Part shown: positions 11,294-22,090 of the stretch, piece after piece
Layout of the letters: every line of letters begins with the position of its first letter
Numbering within the stretch: the stretch's first letter is position 1
Origin: Porpolomopsis calyptriformis
Taxonomy: Eukaryota; Basidiomycota; Agaricomycetes; Agaricales; Hygrophoraceae
DNA length: 64,000 nucleotides
Direction: 5' to 3'
Assembly: GCA_951640195.1 (NCBI GenBank)
Contig: OX621163.1
Coordinates: 620,001 to 684,000, forward strand
Notes under the pieces: generated by a model
What the model was told of the DNA's origin: nothing
The model's input: only the letters and a program-made list of their open reading frames with translations
Databases searched by the model: none
Program-made: the position numbers and the translations under genes

Positions 11294-11368
11294 CTGTCCC
11301 TCACATATTATCTTATCTCAGATAAGATACACTACTATCTTTACCTATGCTATCTTATCATGGACAAT

Positions 11369-11721
11369 TGTTAAGGCGCAGTGGTCTCCTGGTTGGCTTA
11401 GGGTAGTCAACGGAAAGAGCAAAGACTCCAACCAAAGGTTAGAGGGGGATGTCTTTGTTGAGATTGAAACTGGGGAATACAAACTCAGACTATGCTACTT
11501 ATCTACTTCTGAGTTTGAATCTATGACTCAACAACGATCCATGGAATGGCTGATTCAGCTGCTGCGCAACTGCGGATGGTGTCATCGCCGACCAATGGCA
11601 GAAGTCCCTTGTTATGTGTGACAGTCACGGGTCACAAATGACAAGGAGGAAACGATAAGGGGAGAACAGATAAGGAAGGTGGTGATAAGATAAGATAAAG
11701 AAAAAAGGACGCATCATAACA
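11369..11721 (-). mobile_element. Solo LTR of GyD family (353 bp)
   Basis: Plus reading TGTTAAGGCGCAG..GCATCATAACA, with perfect duplication ACAAT at 11364-11368 and 11722-11726. Same ends and interior as the GyD 5' LTR at 55600-56320 once that LTR's own insert is ignored. The interior includes GATAAGATAAGATAAAG. Confidence 0.93.
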
Positions 11722-11748
11722 ACAATAGCATTCTCCCCCATTGTTCTC

Positions 11749-11873
11749 TGAGTCAGAATGACTCATATCCCATTTCTCTATTGTTCTGTCATCACTCCAT
11801 TATTCTCTGAGTCACTATAACTCATATTAATCTCCTCCATTGTTCTCCTCATTGTCTGACTCATGGTGAGTCA
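11749..11873. promoter_or_regulatory. Cluster of five TGASTCA sites
   Basis: TGAGTCA or TGACTCA at 11749-11755, 11759-11765, 11808-11814, 11857-11863 and 11867-11873. This is the palindromic target of AP-1/Gcn4-type bZIP activators (Cpc1 in fungi). They are interleaved with CCATTGTTCT repeats and lie 75-200 bp upstream of the TATATAAA at 11950. Binding is inferred, not shown. Confidence 0.5.
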
Positions 11874-12521
11874 CAATTCAAACTCCTCATTATTCTTTTA
11901 TCCATTGTTCTTATTTCCCATTGTTCTCATTGCCCATTGTTCTCAAACATATATAAAGGGCCCCCTTTTGACCAGTGAGGAGTTCAGTTCACTTTAAAGT
12001 TCACTTTTAACCCACTTTCACCCCACTCCCCTCCCCCCAGTCTACTCTTCCCCCTTTCCCTTGAACTCACCCCTAGTACTCAGTACCTAGTACTACCTCT
12101 TATTGATACTACTTGTCTGTAGTCAATACATCCAATCTAGTCTAGTCTATTAAGCTTATACCCTGTGTGATTTCGCCTAAGCCCTCTTACATAAAGAACT
12201 AACTTAGGAATCACCTCTTGACATATTCTGTAAGTTGAAGATAGCCATCATGGACTATCTTATCTTACTTCAGCCCCTGCTTATTCATTACATTCTCTAA
12301 GTCTCAGTCCTTATTGGAGAGACCTCACTGTGATACATATTCTTCTAAGTCAGCCGTTGACTTCATTCTTGTTCTCCCAGTCAATACTATCCATTGAGCT
12401 TGGATAGCCTGTTTATCTGTACATCCTAGCCAAGGATTACTCAAGCCCCATCAAAGGAGGAAGTGTCCATTACTCAATCAATTCACATCTTCCCTGAACA
12501 ACTAGGACCTACTTGATTGAC

Positions 12522-13609
12522 TGTCATGAAATTGGCGTTCACTCTCTTAAAAATCCTCTCTTCTCATTGTCTTTTCCTGTTTTCATGTCTTTTTCTCTTT
12601 GGAAGGGGCTGTCTTTATTGACGGCAGAAGTTATTTATACAAGAGGGGGAAGTCCATGTCCAACTGATTATCTAAACTAGTCCGCTTTGGCAATCTCCTG
12701 CACCATACTATCCCTCAAGAACTCTATGAAACTAGAAACCACTTGACCATCTAATGTGGCCAACTTATTGCCCCATTGGTATCTCCACCAGAAGCCTGCA
12801 ACTCAGCGGCCTTCCCCTCGACAAAACCCATCGCAATCTTCCTTGCCTCTTCACCCAGCCAATCGTTGGTAGGACTCCACAACAAACTAGGAGGAACTTC
12901 TTCTTCCTCAATCTTGACATTAACATTGGTCGACGACAAGGACAAATCTTCAACTAAGAGATAAGGGATCAGCAGTTATAAAGAGGGCGAGAGAGTTGAG
13001 AGCATTACCACTAGATAAGGGACTTAATGGACCAGGGGTCCAAGGACGGAAGGGGGGACTGGCAGCCCAGTCAACTGCCTCCTTCCTGACGGAAGGAAGA
13101 GAGTCAGCCCACTTGTCGGACCCCCAATTAACCTGCTCCTCCAAAGGGAGCTGGGAAGTAGGGGGAGGGGCGTCATCATCCCAAGCTAAGAAAGGGAAAG
13201 CCCATTATCAACGAACACAGACTAATAAAGACAAAACAAAGTACTCACCAAGCAGATCCTCCATCAAGCCGCAAGCATGCTGAATTGGCCAGCGAACAAA
13301 CGGACACTTCTTGACTTTGTGCTTGCCACTGCAAGCAAAGCAGGAGAAGGAAGACCAACAGAGGTTGGCGTCAGAGGGGATGCGCTGGAGGTAGTAATGA
13401 AACGAATTGCAATCAAGAAAGACAGGAGCAGTGCGGTGCACCACTCCAGACTGATTGAAGAATCGAACGTAGTGGCCTTGGTGGGAGGGAGTCATGATGA
13501 TTGACAAGGATTGAACTGAAGCATAGGGATACAACTTCACACCTTTTATACATCTAGGAACAAAGGGAGGACCAAAAGAAGGTTCCTCAGTCAAAGAAGA
13601 GAAACCCGA
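12522..13609 (+). mobile_element. Truncated LTR-F copy b
   Basis: Inverted relative to copy a: plus reading begins TGTCATGAAATTGGCG and proceeds back through the LTR gene. It is cut at 13609, directly before TGATACGACC, the first bases of the GyT LTR. The missing R-U5 side (about 600 bp) does not reappear after GyT, so the right flank was lost in a later deletion. Confidence 0.9.
12751..13495 (-). CDS. LTR-borne zinc-knuckle-like protein, copy b (short form)
   Basis: Minus-strand exons 13495-13249, 13185-13009 and 12953-12751; spliced 627 nt, 208 residues, no internal stop. ATG at 13495 follows a TATAAAA complement near 13545-13551. Exon 1 has CFACSGKHKVKKC and an intact GTGAGT donor. Carries the same 13-bp exon-3 deletion as copy a and ends SWPH, so copies a and b descend from one variant. 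GyT truncates the LTR upstream of the TATA box, which may have removed activator sites. Function unknown. Confidence 0.7.
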
Positions 13610-14180
13610 TGATACGACCCCTCCGTCCCCTGAGCACTGTATATTCAACTATACGAATACTAGACGCCTACCAAGTCCTTCGAACACGAACTCGAACCCT
13701 CCGAACGCTCCCGATAGCTCCCAAATGCAATCGAAGCTTTCCAAACGCGAATGAAAGTTTGTATATCAAAGGGAAGACACTATTCAAAGGCATCAGTTCT
13801 CTTCTATTTCTCCCTTTTTCATTCGATTCCTTCATTCCTATTCACTACTTTCCCCTTAGATCATTAGAGAGGCTCCCCTTTTATCATATACACTCAAAGG
13901 GATCCTTGTACTAGAAGATATATATACTGTATGTTGTAGCTAGTGATCAAACAAGTTAGATATTCACTTCTCTCTCGCTCTCAAGTCTAGATCCTCTTTA
14001 GATCTTCTAAGACTTCCTCTTTCGACTTTCCGATCCTTCCGATTCCCCGATCAATCTCATTCGTGAACGGTTGAAGACTCCCTTTCCATGATTATCAATC
14101 ATAGGCTGAGTCGAGACTCTTTATAGTCATCCTCACACCTTGTTCTGTGTTCAGTTTTCATACACGAAGCAGACGTATCA
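13610..14180 (+). repeat. GyT 5' LTR (571 bp)
   Basis: Starts TGATACG and ends CGTATCA, a perfect 7-bp terminal inversion. The five bases before it are CCCGA. Contains a TATATATA stretch near 13919. A diverged relative lies at 61383-61935. The 3' partner is missing. Confidence 0.88.
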
Positions 14181-14183
14181 TTT

Positions 14184-14197
14184 TGGAGCCCACCGCG
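14184..14197 (+). promoter_or_regulatory. GyT tRNA-type primer-binding site
   Basis: TGGAGCCCACCGCG begins three bases after the LTR. It starts with TGG, the complement of the tRNA CCA tail. Which tRNA is used cannot be told from here. Confidence 0.6.
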
Positions 14198-14229
14198 AGG
14201 GCCCACTATTAAAATCTTAAAAGATTCCT

Positions 14230-15963
14230 TTGACTCAGTCCTTCGAACTGCCGTTCCCAACGCACAATCGAGTGACTCGAAGTACTACCCTACAAGATAG
14301 ACTCACTCGAAACATCAATCCGACCCAAACGACACTTCCCAACTCTCCAATAAATCGAAATTCAACTTTGATCGAAAATCCCGATTCACCCAACGAACCA
14401 ACCTCTACTATATCACTTTCGTCTTTATCCTCGATTTCTACGACAACAATGACGACTCCACCAACTCTAGTTATGCCCGCTCGCGGTCACTCGACCGCCC
14501 CAAAGTTCAACCCTGAACAACCTCGTGAACTTCGAAGATACTTCCAAGACCTCAGAGGTCTTTTCACTAATTGTAGCATCACCGATGATGATGCTAAGAA
14601 GACTTACGCCTGCAAGTACATCGACATCAATACCTCTGAACTCTGGGAATACCAAACGGAGTTCCAAGCTGGACATACATTTGACGAATTTGTCGCTGCT
14701 ATTTACAAGCTCTACCCAGGATTGGAAGACAATTGAAAGTGGTCCATTGCCAACATGGACAAAATAGTCGGAGAACAGCTTCGATTAGGGATCATGAACA
14801 CGAACGAACTCGGAGCGTATTTCTGATCGTTTCTTGCTATTACTAAATTCCTGCGATCGAAGAATAGAATCTCCGAAGCGGAACAAAGTCGCGCCTTCGT
14901 CCGAGGATTCCAACCCAAACTCTGGTCTAGGATCGTCCGACGACTGGAAATCAAGTTCCCCGATCACTTCCCCGATGATCCTTACGGGGTAAATGATATC
15001 AATGAGGCAGCTCATTTCGTTCTATATGGAACGTCTCCGAACACCTTTCTACCACGCGAAATGATGACTTCGACAACGACTACTACCCCTGCTACTAAAC
15101 AAGAAGACCTCAGCATCTTCATGGAAAAACTAATGACTACGTTGGTCAAAACCCTGGACAATAGAGGTCCCCCGAAACGAAACCCACCCCCTCGAACACC
15201 ACAAACTTCGGATCAATAACCCAACACTCCTGACCCATTCGAGCCGAAAACTTGCGTCTTCTGCAGAAGTCCTGATCACTTCATCGGAAGCTGCCCAACC
15301 TGCCACAAATATATCCAGAACGGTCGATGCAAGAAGAACTTCGAAGGAAGGATCGTACTCCCGAACGACAGGTTTGTCCCCCAGCAAATGCCGGGAAAAA
15401 CCTTGAAAGAACGAATAGACGAATGGTACAAGCAAAACCCGACTCCGACCGCTGGAATGATGTATGGAATTTCAGCTGGTATCCAACGCGACCCAGCGAC
15501 CGAAACCTATCAACTATCCACCGATGAACAGATCGCTGCTCTCGAAAAGGAGATTTTTGTGTTAAGGAGTAAGAAGACGTTCGATGGAGTAGAGATAGTT
15601 CGGCCTTGACGACAAGAACCCAAAAAAGAGAAAGCGACTGACAAACCATCGAATGCTCCGACCACGACCACCCTGACTCAGCCGACTACGATGGAACATC
15701 CATTCGCGAAAGCAAAAGAGTCCAACTACGTACTGCCCCACGTCCGGAACTTTGGCTCTCTGATGGCGAAAAGAGACAAAGACCCCTCATACCACACTCA
15801 AGCGCCGATCCAAGATGCCAAGATCGCCTCCGACATCTATACTCATTCGATGAAAACCCCTTGCGTCACGCTTTCCCCCAAAGAGTTGTTATCCCTCTCA
15901 CCCGAAGTCCAATCGAAGGTTCGAGAGGCAGTAACCCCTAAACGAACTCAGCCGCCTAGTTGA
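14230..15963 (+). pseudogene. gag: GyT gag
   Basis: Open from 14230 to 14733, then the same frame continues through stops at 14734 (TGA), 14824 (TGA), 15217 (TAA), 15607 (TGA) and 15961 (TGA). Capsid-like text PKFNPEQPRELRRYFQD leads to a CCHC knuckle CVFCRSPDHFIGSC near 15250-15295. The TGA codons fall where arginine CGA, extremely common in this element, would fit. Confidence 0.85.
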
Positions 15964-18782
15964 CCGATCGCGGTCAAAACCGTCGAAGTGGAAGCAATTC
16001 CGAACGACGCCCTCCCTTATTGCAACGACGATGATTGCTCGATCACCGTGCCTGACCCCTATGAATCATATCTGAACACTCTCTCATCCGACGAAACCCC
16101 TCACACCGTTACCGTCGCAAAGGAATCGCATGCTCTCTGATCGATCGTCATGTTGATCGATCATAAAGAAATGATCGAATGCATCGTCGATCCTGGATCT
16201 CAGATAATCGCTATGTCCGAAGCCATTTGTCACAACCTAGGACTGATCTACGACCCAACTATCCAACTAAACATGCAATCGGCCAACAGCGAAATAGACC
16301 AGTCGTTAGGTCTTGCGAGAAATGTCCCCTGTCAGATCAGCGACATAACCCTGTACCTTCAAATCCATGTCATTCGCGCTCCTGCCTACGATATCTTGCT
16401 CGGAAGACCATTCAATGTTTTAGCTCAAAGCCTCATCAAGAACTTCGCCGACGAAAACCAGACGATCACCATTTGCGATCCGAATAGCGGAAGGACTGTC
16501 ACGATTCCGACGGTTCCACGAGGACTGCCGAAGCACCGTTCGGATTTTCGCTCATCGAGGATTTGATTCCTGATCAAGGAGAGATCGCGATAATTCTAGA
16601 TTACGACCACGCTACGTCTATGCTATCTGTCAATTCCTGTGCGCCTCTATGTGCAACAAATAAAGTTTCAACAGTTTCCCACGCTTATTTATCCGCTTGT
16701 GACCTCCCCGACCTTATCTCTAAATCTCGATCAACTAGCGATCGACCTTCTGTTTCCGACCGTCTCGATCGATTGATGGAAATTGCAACCTTCCTCACAT
16801 CGAAAAAGAAATATAAACCTGTCTCGAAGAAAGTTCGCTCCGTAGTAGCTGAACTCCCTGACAAGTTCTGAATCATTCGGAAAATCCTTGGTGATCCACT
16901 CACGGATATGCCAACACTCGACCCAAACCCCCCCACGTTTACCCCAACCGAACGATATACGATCGAACAGATGGAGCTTTTCGATAAAGCTCACCCCGGC
17001 GATTTCCTTTGGCCTCAAGAAAGGGCCCTCCTTCATGATTTCATGAGAAAACAAGATCTCGCCTTCGCCTGGAACGACTCCGAATGAGGACGTTTCAGAT
17101 CCGACTTTTTCCCTCCCATCGATCTCCCAGTCATACCACATACGCCCTGGGTACAAAAGAATATTCCAATTCCCCCAGGGATCTACCACGAAGTATGTAA
17201 AGTTATCCAGCGAAAAATCAATGCTGGTGTCTACGAACCCTCGAACTCCTCCTATCGATCGCGATGGTTCACCGTTCTAAAGAAAGGAGGAAAAGAACTT
17301 AGAATCGTTCACAGTCTCGAACCACTTAATTAAGTAACGATTCAACATTCGGGAGTGACGCCAATCCCCGAACACTTGGCCGAACAGTTCGGCGGTCAAT
17401 CCTGTGGCGCTATGTTCGATCTGTACATTGGATATGATGAACGAGTGATCGCGCCTTCGTCTCGCAATTTAACCACATTCCAAACATCCTATGGGGCTCA
17501 TCGACTAGTTACCCTACCCATGGGATGGACCAACTCTGTGCCTGTTTTTCACGACGACGTCACCTATATCCTCCAACTGGAGATTCCTGAGTTTACGATC
17601 CCCTATATTGACGATATCCCTGTGAAGGGTCCCGCGACTCGATACGTACTCCCTGATGGATCCTATGAAACGATTCCCGAAAACGATGGAATTTGACGAT
17701 TCGTATGGGAACACTTCGGGAATCTGAATCGGATAGTCCAGCGAATGAAATATTGCGGTGGAATGATGTCAGGCTATAAATCGTTCTTGTGCGCAGAAGA
17801 AACCACCATTCTCGGACATTGATGTACTCACTTAGGACAACTACCCGACGAATCACGCGTATCTGCGATCCGAAATTGGGGTCCCTGTAAAGACCTCTCT
17901 GAAGTTCGAGCCTTCCTTGGCACTATTGGCATCGTTCGGATATTCATTTGCAACTTCGCGCATCGAGCGAACCACCTAGTCAAGCTCACTAGGAAGGATA
18001 TGCCCTTTGAATTCGGTCCCGATCAACTTGCCGCTCAAGAGGACTTGAAACAAGCTCTTCTAGAATCGCCCGCTCTGCGAGTTCTCGATTATACTTCTGA
18101 CACCCCTGTCATACTTGCCGTCGACACCTCCTATATCACAGTTGGCTTTCATCTCTGCCAATGCGATCCTGACAACCCAAAGAAACGGTACTATAATCGA
18201 TTCGGTTCGATCACATTGAACGATCGAGAAAGAAGGTTCTCTCAGCCGAAACTCGAAATCTACGGTCTCTATTGAGCCTTGCGATCGCTCCGACTCTATC
18301 TCATCGGCATTCGGAACCTCATAATAGAAGTCGACGCTCAATATATCAAAGGAATGCTAGCCAACCCAGACATCGCGCCTCAAGCTAGTATTAACAGATG
18401 GATCGTAGCAATTCTCACATTTCATTTTACTTTGGTACACGTCGCCAGTTCAAACCACGGTCCCGATGGTCTCTCTCAACGCCCCCGACAGCCCAAGGAC
18501 CAAGACGATGAAGAGCCGACCGATAAAGACTTTGACGATTGGATTGATCGCGTCCACGGACTGATGTACCATATCAACGATTCGCCCGTGCCCCGAACCA
18601 AAACCCTCCGAATGCCCACCTCAGTTTACTCGCAGAGTAAACATTTCAGTGAGGAGGAGGAGGATCCTAACCACCCCTGTACCGACTCCTACAAAATCGT
18701 TCCGCAATCGGAAGCGGCTCAGCAAGACAATCGACGACTTCTCCTCATTCGAAAATGGCTCTCAGATCTCGAACGACCAAGC
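15964..18782 (+). pseudogene. pol: GyT pol (protease, RT, RNase H)
   Basis: Protease CIVDPGSQIIAMSEA near 16190; frame change near 16520-16545; RT ELRIVHSLEP near 17300, FQTSYGAHRLVTLPMGWTN near 17500 and catalytic IPYIDDIPVKG near 17610; RNase H AVDTSYITVGFHLC near 18120 and KLEIYGLY near 18255; then VDAQYIKGMLANPDIAPQAS and HGPDGLSQRPRQ. TGA stops at 16138, 16869, 17085, 17694, 17820 and 18273 and TAA near 17332. No integrase precedes the truncation at 18782. Confidence 0.88.
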
Positions 18783-18939
18783 TGTCATGAAATTGGCATT
18801 CACTCTCTTAAAATTCCTCTCTTTTCTTTGTTCTTTTCTTTTCTTTGCCTGTTCTCTTTGGAAAGGGGGCTGTCTTTATTGGCAGCGGAAACTATTTATA
18901 CAAAAGAAGGGGGAGTCCATGTCCGACTAACTATCTAAA

Positions 18940-19339
18940 CTAGTCCATCTTGGCAATCTCTTGCACCATACTGTCCCTCAAGAACTCTATGAAACTCGAG
19001 ACTACTTGACCATCTAATGCGGCCAACTTATTACCCCAGTAAATTGCCCCATTGGTGTCACCTCCAGAGGCCTGCAACTCAGCAGCCTTCCCTTCGACGA
19101 AACCCATCGCTATCTTTCTCACTTCCTCACCCAACCAATCATTAGTGGGACTCCACAACAAACTGGGAGGAACTTCTTCCTCCTCGATCTTGACGTTGAC
19201 GTTAGTCAACGACAACGACGAATCTTTGACTAAAAAAGGCAAAGAAATCAGCAACTATGAAGAGAGCGAGAGTGTTGAGAGCATTACCACTAGACAAAAC
19301 ACTCAATGGACCAGGGGTCCAAGGACGGAAAGGGGGACT
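18940..19339 (-). pseudogene. LTR-F gene fragment, left arm of copy c
   Basis: Minus strand: exon 3 (19229-18940, 290 nt, full length ending QEIAKMD) and the last part of exon 2 up to the palindrome junction at 19339. No exon 1 or promoter remains. Confidence 0.8.
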
Positions 19340-20043
19340 CCTCTGTTGGTCTTCCTTCTCCTGCTTCGCTTGCGGTGGCAAGCACAAAGTCAAGAAGTGT
19401 CCGTTTGTTCGCTGGCCAATCCAGCATGCTTGCGGCTTGATGGAGGATCCGCTTGGTGAGTATTTTGTTTTGTCTTTATTAGTCTGTGTTTGTTGATAAT
19501 AGGCTTTCCCTTTCTTAGCTTGGGATGATGACGCCCCTCCCCCTACTTCCCAGCTCCCTTTGGAGGAGCAGGTTAATTGGGGGTCCGACAAGTGGGCTGA
19601 CTCTCTTCCTTCTGTCAAGAAGGAGGCAGTTGACTGGGCTGTCAGTCCCCCTTTCTGTCCTTGGACCCCTAGTCCATTGAGTGTTTTGTCTAGTGGTAAT
19701 GCTCTCAACACTCTCGCTCTCTTCGTAGTTGCTGATTTCTTTGCCTTTTTTAGTCGAAGATTTGTCATTGTCATTGACTAATGTCAATGTCAAGATCGAG
19801 GAGGAAGAAGTTCCTCCCAGTTTGTTGTGGAGTCCCACTAATGATTGGTTGGGTGAGGAAGTGAGAAAGATAGTGATGGGTTTCATCGAAGGGAAGGCTG
19901 CCGAGTTGCAGGCCTCCGGAGGTGACACCAATGGGGCAATTTACTGGGGTAATAAGTTGGCCGCATTAGATGGTCAAGTAGTCTCGAGTTTCATAGAGTT
20001 CTTGAGGGACAGTATGGTGCAAGAGATTGCCAAGATGGACTAG
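19340..20043 (+). pseudogene. LTR-F gene fragment, right arm of copy c
   Basis: Plus strand: end of exon 1 (19340-19455, including CFACGGKHKVKKC), exon 2 (19519-19695) and exon 3 (19754-20043). Splice sites are intact and the frame open, but start codon and TATA box were lost at the junction. Confidence 0.8.
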
Positions 20044-20200
20044 TTTAGATAGTTAGTCAGACATGGACTCCCCCTTCTTTTGTATAAATAGTTTCCGCTG
20101 CCAATAAAGACAGCCCCCTTTCCAAAGAGAACAGGCAAAGAAAAGAAAAGAACAAAGAAAAGAGAGGAATTTTAAGAGAGTGAATGCCAATTTCATGACA

Positions 20201-20656
20201 GACCTCCTCGGTTGTCTGTCCCATCTGCGTTCCGCACGGGGATTGGTCCTTCCAATCGATAAAAAGGGATATCGCGCTCCTGCACAAAATTCCAGTTTAT
20301 AAAGCATCCAGAGGCGCCAGAGTCTATCAATGCACTGGCGGCAATTCATCTACCAGTATCTGTGGTTTCCAACCAAAGGGGTATGGTTAAAGCTTCTTCA
20401 CTCGAATCAAGTGCACCAAGAATTTGGGAAATAGATTGCATAGGGGTAGTGGTACACATAGAAAAGGAGTCCGCAACGCACGAGCTATTGTCCGGACTGT
20501 TCAAAAACCCTGTTTCTCCAAAGCTCTCTTCAGCTCTTCTTTCCTCCTAGGCTCCCAGTTGACGATACCACACTTCTCGAAATCTTGACGAGAATCTTCA
20601 TTGGAGTTGACCTCCTCAATTGAGGCTGAGGTCTCCAGAACTCGAATATTTCTCCC
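20201..20656 (-). pseudogene. GyB protease-region fragment
   Basis: Minus frame continues after gag with stops, then shows ALIDSGASGCFINWNFVQER near 20330-20270, an aspartic protease DSG active site, and RNADGTDNRGG near 20225. Truncated at 20201 by the palindromic LTR. Confidence 0.75.
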
Positions 20657-21958
20657 TCAACTAGGTTTCTTTCCTCCACGACCTCTAGCTGCTGGGGTGA
20701 AGGAACGGCTTCCAGAACCAGAAGTACTCGTCCTAGGAGCATTGGGACAAGAACTGGCAAAGTGGCCAAATCGTCCACAGTTGAAACATGCTCCTTTGGG
20801 AATTCCTCCTAGTGAAGCAGGCTTTTCTTCTTGTTTGATTCTGGGGGCAGCAGGGTTGGAATAGGTGGAGGGACCAGCAGGTGGTCCTTGTCGGTAGGGG
20901 GTGTTGGTGATGCGAGTGTTGCGAGTCTGGGGCTTAGAAGATGTTCTAGCCAGAAATTCTCGATGTCGTCTGTCAAGTTCAGCAGCACGAGACTGCCATT
21001 CAAAGAGGGTGGTGGGTTGACGATCTGAAAGGTAGATCTGTCGCAAAAGGGAGGGGTTGAGTCCGTCTTTGTATAAAGTTGTCGAAGCTTCTTGTCCGTA
21101 TCCAGTATCATGGGCCCATCAATTGAAATTGATATTATACTCCTCTGCGCTCTTGTTGAACTGCTTAACGTCCTTGATCTTCAGTTGAGCAGTTGACTTG
21201 GGGTCCAAGTCTCCAAAGTCTTGGGCGAGGGCTTGTTCAAAGACAGCCCAATCGGCACCAACCCAGTTTAATGTTGTGTAAGCATCTACTTGACGCTCAG
21301 CCCATGGTTCTGCATTTCCTCCGATCATAAACGACAAGGCATAGATAATCTTGTCGGCCTCTGAGATTCCTGGTCGTCCCAAATGGTTCAGCTTCACTTG
21401 ACACAGGAAATTGCGAAGCTTGGTGGGATCACCAGAGAATTCGTCAGGAGGGTTCATCTTGATCTTGGCAGGGGCAGGGACAGGGGCAGGGGCAGGGACA
21501 GGTTGGGGGAATACTGGGGGTGCTTGGAAGGGTTGGGGAAATGGCCCAAGAGGGGCAGGGACAGGTTGGGGGCCTATGAGGTTGGCCATCAATACTTGAA
21601 GTTGTTGTTCGATTCTATGACTCGCTTGCGCTTGGTCTTGTTGGACCTGCAGCAATTGTTGATAATCCTGCTTCATGATCTCGAAGGTTACACATGGATC
21701 TTCTTCTTCATCCTCATCATTGTCCTCAGCTCGACCTTTCCCTTTTGAGTGAGAGGGACCTGCTTGTTCTTCTTCTTCTTGTTCTTCTTCTTCTTGGGCA
21801 GGGTCAACCATCTCGTCGGGGATGGGAGCTGGGGCAGGAGGGAGAGAGCCTTCCTGGGAGAGAGGGATAGCAGGGTGAGGGATAGTGGATGATGAACGAG
21901 TCAAAACCATTGGTGGAACGGTGGCAGTTGGATATTGGGGGGCTTGACGGGAATACAA
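20657..21958 (-). pseudogene. gag: GyB gag
   Basis: Minus strand from 21958. Acidic N-terminal region (EEEEQEEEEQ), a PVPAPAP low-complexity tract coded by GGGGCA/GGGACA repeats at 21470-21510, capsid-like MNPPDEFSGDPTKLRNFLCQ, and CCHC knuckle CFNCGRFGHFASSC near 20790. TGA stops at 21119 and 20657 in one frame fit C-to-T decay. The knuckle is canonical CX2CX4HX4C. Confidence 0.87.
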
Positions 21959-22078
21959 GGGGAGAGAGCAAGCCTAATCGATGTTAATGTCTGGGTGGTG
22001 AAATTGATCTCATGGGTGAAGACCTTCAGCGCTGGCCAGACAGAGTAGGGGTTGTATAGCGTGGAGTGAGCAAGAAGG

Positions 22079-22090
22079 AAGTCTGTTTCT
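22079..22090 (-). promoter_or_regulatory. GyB self-priming site
   Basis: Minus reading AGAAACAGACTT directly after the LTR end is complementary to AAGTCTGTTTCT in the LTR (complement of 22190-22201, 12 nt). A TATATAAAG box (complement of 22225-22233) lies about 29 bp upstream of that site. Confidence 0.75.

Larger units (their letters stand above)
11255..12521. other. Unassigned LTR-like, promoter-rich non-coding stretch
   Basis: No coding potential. It interrupts COP and contains the solo LTR at 11369-11721. The rest holds a GATA-motif palindrome, a cluster of TGASTCA sites, repeated CCATTGTTCT units, a TATATAAA box at 11950-11957 (plus), and a pyrimidine-rich stretch downstream. This reads like U3-R-U5 of an LTR or the promoter of a lost element on plus. 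The right end is cut by LTR-F copy b. I could not find TG..CA borders or a duplication, so the family is unknown. Confidence 0.45.
13610..18782 (+). mobile_element. Ty3/gypsy element GyT (5' LTR to RNase H)
   Basis: 5' LTR 13610-14180, tRNA-type primer site, then gag-pol on plus to RNase H and beyond. It is cut by the palindromic LTR-F copy c at 18783, so integrase remnants and the 3' LTR are absent. Unlike the other families it has no self-complementary priming site and no chromodomain in the surviving part. CGA/TCGA use is very high and the coding frame has ten TGA and two TAA stops. Confidence 0.9.
18783..20200. repeat. Palindromic (fold-back) LTR-F copy c
   Basis: Begins TGTCATGAAATTGG and ends CCAATTTCATGACA: both termini are the same LTR end. 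Arms of 557 bp (18783-19339 and 19644-20200) are inverted copies around a 304-bp single-copy centre. The switch lies at about 19339/19340, where a reversed copy cut inside exon 2 joins a forward copy cut inside exon 1. The flanks belong to two different gypsy elements (GyT left, GyB right) and do not match (CAAGC, GACCT). The simplest reading is a deletion joining two oppositely oriented solo LTRs. Confidence 0.9.

Noticed and set aside
11255..12521. Host promoter or gene upstream region
   Set aside because: It interrupts copia coding sequence and is cut by an LTR; motif content resembles an LTR. No adjoining host ORF exists.
14734..18275. TGA as a sense codon (alternative genetic code)
   Set aside because: Sister copies have CGA at several equivalent sites, other frames are open without TGA, and LTR-pair differences show CpG transitions. 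Decay explains it.
18783..20200. The 1.7-kb repeat as a DNA transposon with TGTCA terminal inverted repeats, fold-back type
   Set aside because: Copies f and g flank gag-pol with polypurine tract, primer site and a single shared duplication, so TGTCA..TGACA is just the TG..CA end of an LTR. The fold-back is a rearrangement.
21470..21510. GGGGCA/GGGACA minisatellite as a regulatory repeat
   Set aside because: It is in frame within gag and codes for a proline-alanine linker, as does the TGGTCC run at 51825-51860 in GyF gag.
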